DNA of 32,714 nt from Planctomycetota bacterium (GTDB taxonomy: Bacteria; Planctomycetota; Phycisphaerae; Sedimentisphaerales; Anaerohalosphaeraceae). The notes under the pieces were generated by a model. That model saw only the letters and a list, made by a program, of their open reading frames with translations, was not told the origin of the DNA and made no database searches. A program made the translations under genes and the position numbers. Each line of letters opens with the position of its first letter. Positions within the stretch are counted from its first letter, which is position 1. Of the stretch, positions 8,348 to 14,498 are shown piece after piece. The DNA lies in the NCBI GenBank assembly GCA_016873215.1, contig VGXU01000027.1, positions 1-32,714 on the forward strand, in the 5' to 3' direction.

Positions 8348-10852
8348 ATGAGAAGCCGTTTCACATGGATTCTGTTATGGATAACGGTACTTGCGGGAGG
8401 GTCGTTTTTTCGCTTATGGCGATTAAACGACCGTCCCATGCATACCGATGAAGCGGTTCACGCAGAAAAGTTTTCCGCTCTTCTCGAAAAGGGATCTTAT
8501 ACATACGACGCCAGCGAATTTCACGGGCCGACGCTGAATTACTTTACGCTGGTCAGCGCCTTTCTGCGGGGCGAAAAAAGCCATGAGCAGATCAATGAAA
8601 CAACCCTGCGGATTATTCCGGCATTCTTCGGGATAGCGCTGACTTTAACCCCGCTGTTTTTCATCAAGGCATTTGGCCGCCGGACTGCAATATTCAGCTG
8701 CATCCTGATTGCTTTTTCGCCTGCGTTTGTCTATTACAGTCGGTATTACATCCAGGAAACGCTGCTGGTCTTTTTTACGGCGGCTTCTTTAGGCTCTGGC
8801 TGGATGTACTTTCAGACTCGCAAAATCAGCTGGATTATCCTGGCCGGTATCGCAGCCGGCCTGATGCATGCAAGCAAGGAAACGTTTATTTTCTCAGTCT
8901 TTGCGGCCTTCCTGGCATTGATATTCTGCTATTTTAACTACAAGTCTTTTAAGCCGATAAAGGTACTGCCTATTTTAGCCGCAGTTGCCGCAATGACAGT
9001 CACATCCATCCTGTTTTATTCTTCCTTTGGAACCAATCCGGGAGGAATCATCGATTCTGTGAGCACCTATGGGAGTTGGTTCCAACGTGCCTCCGGCCAA
9101 AGTACCCATATTCACCCCTGGTATTACTATCTGGACCTGCTGACGTGGCTGGAAATCTTTGAACCCATTACCTGGAATGAAGATATTATCATAGCATTGG
9201 CGGCCGCGGGTTTGATTTTGGCTTTGTTTCGACAGACAACAAGTTCGGTTTTCATGCGATTTTTTGCGATTTATACCCTGGCTTTAACGATAATTTACTC
9301 TGTAATCCCTTATAAAACCCCATGGTGTGTACTGAGTTTCCTCTATGGAATGGCGATTCTGGCCGGGTGGATTATTGATCGGATGATGGATGTTTTACAG
9401 GCTCGCTGGGAAAAGATTTGTGCCTGCCTGTTCATTCTTGTTTTCGTAATAGCAAGCCCTGCTGCTCAATGCTGGTTTTTGAATTTTAAATATACTTCAA
9501 ATCCCGTCAATCCCTATGTTTATGCCCATACATCGATGGATGTATTTCAAATGATCGAGGCGGTTAACAAGGCGGCACTCGCTTCCGATAAAGGTCAGGA
9601 TTTGCCGGTCTATGTGATTGCCTCCGACAGCGATTACTGGCCTTTGCCGTGGTATTTGCGAAACTTTAAGCAAGTTGGGTATTGGTCCCAAATTGACCCG
9701 TCTGTCTGCAATACACCGATTATTCTGGCAAATGCCAAACTGGAACAGGAACTGCTTGGTGTTTTGTATTCTGTTCCCAGGCCGGGCCAAAAGAATCTCT
9801 ACGTTCCTCTGTTTGAAAAGAAACTTCAACTGCGTCCCGGAGTCGAGTGGGGTGGATATATCCGCCAGGACCTGTGGGACCGGATGAACACCGCGGATCC
9901 GGCAGAAAAGGAAAATGAGCAATTGGGGGTTAATCCATTGGACAAAAAACAAATTGAAAATCTCGTGCATTTCAGTCATACGGCCATGAATACTACGTTT
10001 GAGGTATATATTCAGGACACGCGGGGGACCTATGCCGGACAGGCCGCACGCGCTGCTTTCAAGGAAGTGGACAGATTAGAGAGTTTGCTGAGCCGCTTTA
10101 TTCAAAACAGTGATATCGGACGGATTAATGCGGTTAAACCGAACCAGGAGATAATCATTGACCCGGATACATTTAAATGTCTGCAAGTTGCCGGACAAGC
10201 CTGGCAGTTGACCGACGGGGCCTTCGATGTGACCCTTGGCAATATCATCGCCGCATGGAAGAGCGGCGACTCTCAGAAGGCTCTTTTTCTCCAGGCTAAT
10301 CGGCCCAGTATGAAAATGCTTGAGCTGAATTCGGATGGCTTGAGTGTTATGGTAACCGACAGGGGGGTAAATCTTGATCTGGGAGGAATCGCAAAAGGAT
10401 ATGCGGTCGATAAAATTGCGGAGGTATTGCACGAGTGGGGTATCGATAAAGCCCTGATCCATGGTGGAGCCAGTTCTGTTTGTGCCTTAAAAAAACCGCT
10501 GGGAAAAAATGGCTGGCCGGTCACGCTGACTAATCCAACAAATCAGCAAATACTTGCACGACTCGAACTGGAAGAGGAAGTATTCAGTTGCTCAGGAATC
10601 GAGGCCGGGCGTCATATTATTAATCCCCTTACCGGCCAACCCGTCACAGACAGAAAAGCCTGCTGGATTCGTCTCAAAGAAAATGCGGCCCTGGCGGATG
10701 CTCTGACGACCGCCGGAATGATCATGCCTCTTGAGAAAATCCATAACTTGCCTGTCAGGATTCCCGGCATGTCCCTGATGCTATTGATGACTTCAGGGAA
10801 TACCCAGACTGAAGAAACACTGAAAGTAGGCGATTGGTCCGACAAAAAATAA
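8348..10852 (+). CDS. Fusion: Agl23-like GT-C membrane protein plus ApbE FAD:protein FMN transferase domain
   Basis: The protein has 834 residues. Residues 1 to about 520 form a polytopic membrane protein of the TIGR03663/Agl23-like type: MHTDEAVHAEKF (Asp34-Glu35, the GT-C acidic pair) and EFHGPTLNYFTL are family hallmarks, with about ten further hydrophobic helices. Residues about 545-834 are an ApbE domain: AMNTTFEVYI, LSRFIQNSDIGRIN, DLGGIAKGYAVDK (near 677), HIINPLTGQPV (near 755; the usual HIIDP Asp is Asn) and ALADALTTAGMI (near 779, Mg site). ApbE moves FMN from FAD onto a Thr/Ser of exported redox proteins. No clear flavinylation motif (Asp-x-x-Ser/Thr-Gly-Ala-Thr/Ser) was found in neighbouring proteins. 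It is the last gene of the operon, converging with the GT2 gene with one base between stop codons. No sign of a sequencing artefact at the junction. Confidence 0.87.
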   Translation: MRSRFTWILLWITVLAGGSFFRLWRLNDRPMHTDEAVHAEKFSALLEKGSYTYDASEFHGPTLNYFTLVSAFLRGEKSHEQINETTLRIIPAFFGIALTLTPLFFIKAFGRRTAIFSCILIAFSPAFVYYSRYYIQETLLVFFTAASLGSGWMYFQTRKISWIILAGIAAGLMHASKETFIFSVFAAFLALIFCYFNYKSFKPIKVLPILAAVAAMTVTSILFYSSFGTNPGGIIDSVSTYGSWFQRASGQSTHIHPWYYYLDLLTWLEIFEPITWNEDIIIALAAAGLILALFRQTTSSVFMRFFAIYTLALTIIYSVIPYKTPWCVLSFLYGMAILAGWIIDRMMDVLQARWEKICACLFILVFVIASPAAQCWFLNFKYTSNPVNPYVYAHTSMDVFQMIEAVNKAALASDKGQDLPVYVIASDSDYWPLPWYLRNFKQVGYWSQIDPSVCNTPIILANAKLEQELLGVLYSVPRPGQKNLYVPLFEKKLQLRPGVEWGGYIRQDLWDRMNTADPAEKENEQLGVNPLDKKQIENLVHFSHTAMNTTFEVYIQDTRGTYAGQAARAAFKEVDRLESLLSRFIQNSDIGRINAVKPNQEIIIDPDTFKCLQVAGQAWQLTDGAFDVTLGNIIAAWKSGDSQKALFLQANRPSMKMLELNSDGLSVMVTDRGVNLDLGGIAKGYAVDKIAEVLHEWGIDKALIHGGASSVCALKKPLGKNGWPVTLTNPTNQQILARLELEEEVFSCSGIEAGRHIINPLTGQPVTDRKACWIRLKENAALADALTTAGMIMPLEKIHNLPVRIPGMSLMLLMTSGNTQTEETLKVGDWSDKK

Positions 10853-10853
10853 A

Positions 10854-11597
10854 TTATGGCGTATTGTCGGCAAGGAATTTTCCAAAGCGTTTTTTCAATC
10901 GGACCAAATCTCTGAACACACGCCAGGATTCATGCAGCGGCTTAAGACGGCTGTCCGGATCGCATCGCCAGTTTACGGGAAACTCGAGGATATTGTACCC
11001 TTGGGACAACGCCAGTAAAATAATCTCAACATCAAACATAAATCCGTCAATTTGGCTGCTTGAGTACAATTCTCGTGCGATATCGCCCCGATAGACTTTA
11101 AATCCGCATTGGGTATCGGTCAGGTTGCCAACCCGCTTGATATCATGGATCAGGAACCAGTGGAAAATTTTCGAACAAACCTGTCGGTAAAGTGGTTGAG
11201 GCTGCAGAATAGAACCGTTGGCTAATTTCCTCGAGCCGTGTGCGATTTGGCATCGTCCGGAGGAAATCAAATTGACTCCCAATTGAATCTCCTCATAAGG
11301 TACACAGCAGCCGCTGTCGGAAAAAGCAACAAAGTCACCCCGACTTTTCAATATCCCGGTTCGTACCGCAAATCCTTTACCGCGATGTTCTTTCAGGGAT
11401 TCAATGACGCATTCAGCTTGTATTGTTTGGGCGACTTTTTCAGCTATTTTCGCTGTGTCATCTTTACTGCCGTCGTCAACGAGGATAATTTCCCCGGCCA
11501 GGCCTTCAGAAGTTAAAAATTGATCCGCGGCCAGAATGTCTCGGCTGATTTTGTTTTGTTCATTAAAAACCGGAATCACAATTGAAAGTTTTGACAT
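10854..11597 (-). CDS. GT2 glycosyltransferase, dolichyl/polyprenyl-phosphate glucosyltransferase-like
   Basis: The protein has 247 residues, is soluble and is a GT-A family 2 enzyme resembling Alg5/AglJ-type polyprenyl-phosphate sugar synthases. Visible motifs are IVIPVFNEQNKI at the N-terminus, LVDDGSKDDT (nucleotide-sugar-binding Asp residues), HRGKGFAVRTGIL and QCGFKVYRGDIAREL. The metal-binding D-x-D region reads FSDSGCCVP, a departure from the usual DADLSTP. WRCDPDSRLKPLHESWRVF near the C-terminus is typical of the family. Such enzymes charge a membrane lipid phosphate with a sugar that GT-C enzymes then use; the convergent neighbour is an Agl23-like GT-C protein, which fits a donor/acceptor pair. 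It appears monocistronic, with GAAGGG upstream of the ATG. Confidence 0.9.
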   Translation of the reverse strand: MSKLSIVIPVFNEQNKISRDILAADQFLTSEGLAGEIILVDDGSKDDTAKIAEKVAQTIQAECVIESLKEHRGKGFAVRTGILKSRGDFVAFSDSGCCVPYEEIQLGVNLISSGRCQIAHGSRKLANGSILQPQPLYRQVCSKIFHWFLIHDIKRVGNLTDTQCGFKVYRGDIARELYSSSQIDGFMFDVEIILLALSQGYNILEFPVNWRCDPDSRLKPLHESWRVFRDLVRLKKRFGKFLADNTP

Positions 11598-11812
11598 ATA
11601 AAGGTGCCCTTCAGAATTCTATCAAAGGGACAAGTTAAATACCATTGGTATTAAGGCATATAAACTGTAGAATAAAAGTGTCCCGTCTGGCGGAACAAAA
11701 AACGCACTACCAAGTTTATATATAGCCGAGACCTTTCCGGCTGTCAACAATCAATTCTTTCTGAATTGCCGACACACGTATTCATTGTTCGTTTCTGTGT
11801 TCAAACTGCATG

Positions 11813-11935
11813 TCAAATTGCGATACTAAGTAAACTGTCAATGAAGTCATCGATTACTCGGTTGATCCAGATACAAATATCTTCCTGTGTTTCCAATGCA
11901 ATCACCCTGTGGATATGATCCGAAATCTTTTCCAT
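11813..11935 (-). CDS. Short open frame, possibly the 3' remnant of a lost gene
   Basis: A 40-residue frame begins at an ATG (complement of 11933-11935) and ends at TGA. The peptide is MEKISDHIHRVIALETQEDI followed by a helix-like IWINRVIDDFIDSLLSIAI segment. The frame stays open a further 12 codons or so upstream of the ATG to a TAA just outside the MITE-like element, so it may be the tail of a longer gene truncated by that insertion. I do not recognise the sequence and no Shine-Dalgarno site is evident. It may not be expressed. Confidence 0.25.
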   Translation of the reverse strand: MEKISDHIHRVIALETQEDICIWINRVIDDFIDSLLSIAI

Positions 11936-11989
11936 GAGAATATCAGAATCTACCCCCGGACTCCGAGGCGGAATGGCTTAGGATACTTA

Positions 11990-12168
11990 GAGCATCTAAC
12001 AAAATGCCTTTGCATTCAAGCGGCTTATTTTGCGTCCGGCGGCGTTGGCCGGGCCAAAATCGTCCTCGACGTAGTATTCCGCTACGCCTGCGGCAATTTT
12101 GCCCCGTCCGCCTTGCCGGCCACAAAATCGCTCGCTTTCGGTGTGACAATTCATTTTGTTAGAGGCTC
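11990..12168. mobile_element. MITE-like element, 179 bp, with 17-bp terminal inverted repeats and TTA target duplication
   Basis: The left end reads GAGCATCTAACAAAATG (11990-12006) and the reverse complement of the right end (12152-12168) reads GAGCCTCTAACAAAATG, 16 of 17 identical. Both ends are flanked by TTA (11987-11989 and 12169-12171), a 3-bp target duplication of the TNA type reported for the IS1031 branch of IS5. The interior is markedly more GC-rich than its surroundings. On the minus strand a 52-codon frame starts with the ATG inside one repeat and stops with the TAG inside the other. There is no room for a transposase, so mobilisation would need one in trans. Confidence 0.65.
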
Positions 12169-12212
12169 TTAGTAATTCCACAAGCCTTATTCTTATCTTT
12201 AAGAGTAATCCG

Positions 12213-13001
12213 CTAAGTAGCATAGCTGTGAAGTCCATGAAAAAGCCGAGAAAGGTTTACCCATAGCAGGGTTATCAGAATCAGAACCAATCCCAAAATG
12301 ACCCAAATACTATTGATACGGGAATATTTTATACCATACATACTGCGAAAATGGAAATATCCCACATAAAAAAGCCAGGAAGCCAGAGACCATAATTCCT
12401 TCGGATCCCAGCCCCAGAAATCACCCCAGGCACATTGCCCCCAGTAGCTGCCCAATATCAGTCCAAGAGTCAGCAGGGGAAAACCCGCGCAAACCATTTT
12501 GTAAGCAGCTATTTCCTGGTGCACTATAGCTTGATGGGTATTCTTGACAGTAGTCAAGTGAGCAAAGGCCCAAAAGGCCGCCTTGGACATAAAAATATAG
12601 GAGAGCATATAGGCTGCTACATGCGGAGCAAACAACCAGCTTTGCAATGCCGGAGGAAGCTGTTGTGGTTCGGATTTAAAAACAAAGCCCGCCGGGAAAA
12701 GAACGATGACGCCAATAAGCATGTCGGCGGCGTATCCCCCAACACGAAGGATTTTGTCGCAAAATAATGAGACAGGATAGAGCATTCCCAGACAAAGAAA
12801 TACTTCAAAAAGATTTTGCATAGGAATGTGATTAACGTGATGCCATCGGTACGCAAAGGAACACAATGCTGCAATAAATCCAATCACATATAAATTAAGG
12901 CCGGTCTTACGATATTTGATTAGAGTGAAAAAGAAGGCCAGAATATAAATAGCCATCGACACATAAATGAGAAGGCCCTGAGCTGTATATTTAATTTCCA
13001 T
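12213..13001 (-). CDS. ccsA: System II cytochrome c biogenesis protein CcsA (CcmC/CcmF/CcsA haem handling family)
   Basis: The protein has 262 residues and about eight hydrophobic helices. The signature tryptophan-rich (WWD) motif is present at about 187-204, reading WGQCAWGDFWGWDPKELW. Candidate haem-coordinating histidines are His54/His55/His58, His127 in FAPHVAAYM and His258 in the terminal FHGLHSYAT. CcsA (also ResC) forms, with CcsB/ResB, the complex that carries haem across the membrane and ligates it to CxxCH motifs of exported apocytochromes. Its ATG overlaps the end of the upstream resB-like gene by 11 bp, so the two are translationally coupled. The obvious client in this window is the 7-haem cytochrome at 3624-5459. 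Confidence 0.92.
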   Translation of the reverse strand: MEIKYTAQGLLIYVSMAIYILAFFFTLIKYRKTGLNLYVIGFIAALCSFAYRWHHVNHIPMQNLFEVFLCLGMLYPVSLFCDKILRVGGYAADMLIGVIVLFPAGFVFKSEPQQLPPALQSWLFAPHVAAYMLSYIFMSKAAFWAFAHLTTVKNTHQAIVHQEIAAYKMVCAGFPLLTLGLILGSYWGQCAWGDFWGWDPKELWSLASWLFYVGYFHFRSMYGIKYSRINSIWVILGLVLILITLLWVNLSRLFHGLHSYAT

Positions 13002-14013
13002 ATAAGTGTTTCTCTTTTGTTTTGAATAAAGAACTGAGCCAGAAATGCCAGAATACGCCTGCTACGAGCATCAGATAGCCTGAATAGACAATGGATAGAC
13101 CGCTGTCGGAGACAACAGAAAGAATGCTGAATTGATAGCCTTGTTCGTCATACGACTGTTGGTAAAAGTAATAGCCTCCATAGTGAAGCGGGTGGTTGAC
13201 CTCAATATTTTTCCGTGCGACCGTGTTCCTATTTTCGACAATCGCAATATCGCTTATAAAATCTCGAATGGCGCCTGTGCAGGACAGCAGAAATTTATCC
13301 TGCGGGTGCGAATGACCACCGAAATTTTCAAAGACGTATTGATTGATTGTCTCGCCGGTGAGATATTCTATCTGGACTTCGATGGCCGGATTATATCCCG
13401 GTTCGTTTGAATCAATGATTTTTCTGATGTTGTTATCCAAGATGATCCTGAAATTCTGGAACTTTCTTAATATTTTAACCTTTCCAAATACGCTTCCCAA
13501 ATCGAATTCAGTATTTAACTCGATTGGAAATTTCCACAGTTGGCCCTGTCGAGTCTGGATTTGAAGAAACTTTGGTTCATAATATTCTATTCTGAACTCA
13601 TTCAGTTTTATTGAAAAAGGAAGCTGGCCTATCCGGCCGTCCCGGCCCAGTACGACCTGGCTGGTCTCCTGACCCTGGCCAATGAGCATCTGTCCTCTAT
13701 GTATCTTATCAATCTGAAAGAATTTTCTTTGAAATAGATGTCCGGTTTGTGAGCCGTACATGGCACCTGCAAGAATCAGGATGCAGCCCAGATGAATCAG
13801 CAACAGGCCGAAATTTCTGGCGGATTTTAGAAAAATGAACAGTCTGGCTGAAAGCATGATGAGCAATACAAACCAGGGTGTCGACATCGATGGCGAGTTG
13901 AAAAATTCCTGCGCTCTGTCAGCACCAAGAAACGCCCCGTAAATGCAGAATAAAATCAACGTGAAAATAAATATCAGAACAATCAGCATCTGAGTCTGAT
14001 GGAATTTTATCAT
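12991..14013 (-). CDS. resB: System II cytochrome c biogenesis protein CcsB/ResB-like
   Basis: The protein has 340 residues, with hydrophobic helices at about 8-28, 45-63, 68-88 and 311-332 and a large extracytoplasmic domain between the last two. The third helix contains LLLIHLGC, with a His expected as a haem ligand. Near residue 290, VNHPLHYGGYYFYQQSYDEQ is the most conserved stretch of the ResB family. ResB holds and presents the apocytochrome while CcsA delivers haem. It is shorter than typical ResB (over 400 residues) but has all four helices and the conserved periplasmic segment. It overlaps ccsA by 11 bp and is first in the two-gene operon. Confidence 0.87.
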   Translation of the reverse strand: MIKFHQTQMLIVLIFIFTLILFCIYGAFLGADRAQEFFNSPSMSTPWFVLLIMLSARLFIFLKSARNFGLLLIHLGCILILAGAMYGSQTGHLFQRKFFQIDKIHRGQMLIGQGQETSQVVLGRDGRIGQLPFSIKLNEFRIEYYEPKFLQIQTRQGQLWKFPIELNTEFDLGSVFGKVKILRKFQNFRIILDNNIRKIIDSNEPGYNPAIEVQIEYLTGETINQYVFENFGGHSHPQDKFLLSCTGAIRDFISDIAIVENRNTVARKNIEVNHPLHYGGYYFYQQSYDEQGYQFSILSVVSDSGLSIVYSGYLMLVAGVFWHFWLSSLFKTKEKHLYGN

Positions 14014-14105
14014 CTGGTTATCCTAAACTCTGTAACTATACAACTCCCGATTGAAGATTCCTTTTTTTCAATCAGAAATCAGCTTGCATCCAATAAGTAG
14101 CGTAT

Positions 14106-14340
14106 ATGAGAGATTATACATTGTCAAAAGAAAAAATAGCTGAACTGGAAAGACTTCATCGTTCCTCGCGTGATAAATGTCAGGCCGACCGCGTCAAGGC
14201 CGTCATCGAATTGGCCAAAGGCTGGTCGGCGGCTGCCCTCGCGGAGATTCTTCTCCTGGAATAGAAGACGCCTCGCCAATATTTTGAACGCTATCAGCAA
14301 GGCGGCTCCCATGCATTACTGGATGACACTTGCCTGACAA
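14106..14340 (+). pseudogene. Transposase N-terminal fragment (IS630-like helix-turn-helix), decayed
   Basis: From the ATG at 14106 the frame encodes a helix-turn-helix segment with LERLHRSSRDKCQADRVKA and LAKGWSAAALAEILLLE, then an in-frame TAG at 14262-14264. The same frame continues with KTPRQYFERYQQGGSHALLD, matching the next helices of IS630-type transposases (the W/R-Y-x-R-Y-x-x-G-G-x-x-x-L-L pattern). The DDE catalytic region is absent; similarity stops near 14340. This is a nonsense-mutated, truncated relic; no terminal inverted repeats were found. Confidence 0.7.
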
Positions 14341-14427
14341 GCACTATTACACAGTTTAATAACCACTTGCCGGTATTCCGGCAATCGAACGTTGAGCAGA
14401 ATCCATTAGAATCTATGGCTAATACTC

Positions 14428-14456
14428 TTGTGTTTGGCCTGGATATTCCATATAAT
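14428..14456 (+). promoter_or_regulatory. Candidate sigma-70 promoter for the sulfatase maturase fusion gene
   Basis: TTGTGT (14428-14433) and a perfect TATAAT (14451-14456) are separated by 17 bp. The predicted start point near 14463 would give a leader of about 35 bases before the ATG at 14499. The match is by eye only. Confidence 0.5.
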
Positions 14457-14498
14457 ATGAACAGATATGTTTTTTGAATCTTTCATATGGAAATACTT

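Larger units (their letters stand above)
11598..12212. other. 615-bp intergenic region between ccsA and the GT2 gene
   Basis: No conventional gene is visible. From 11598 to about 11812 the sequence is AT-rich and presumably holds the GT2 promoter; no clear -35/-10 pair stands out. A 40-codon open frame (11813-11935, minus) and a MITE-like element (11990-12168) are listed separately. Bases 12172-12212 are spacer before the end of ccsA. Confidence 0.6.

Noticed and set aside
11996-12238. 80-codon minus-strand frame as a real gene
   Set aside because: Most of it is the interior of the MITE-like element; the extra N-terminal part is spacer sequence. It is treated as part of the mobile element.
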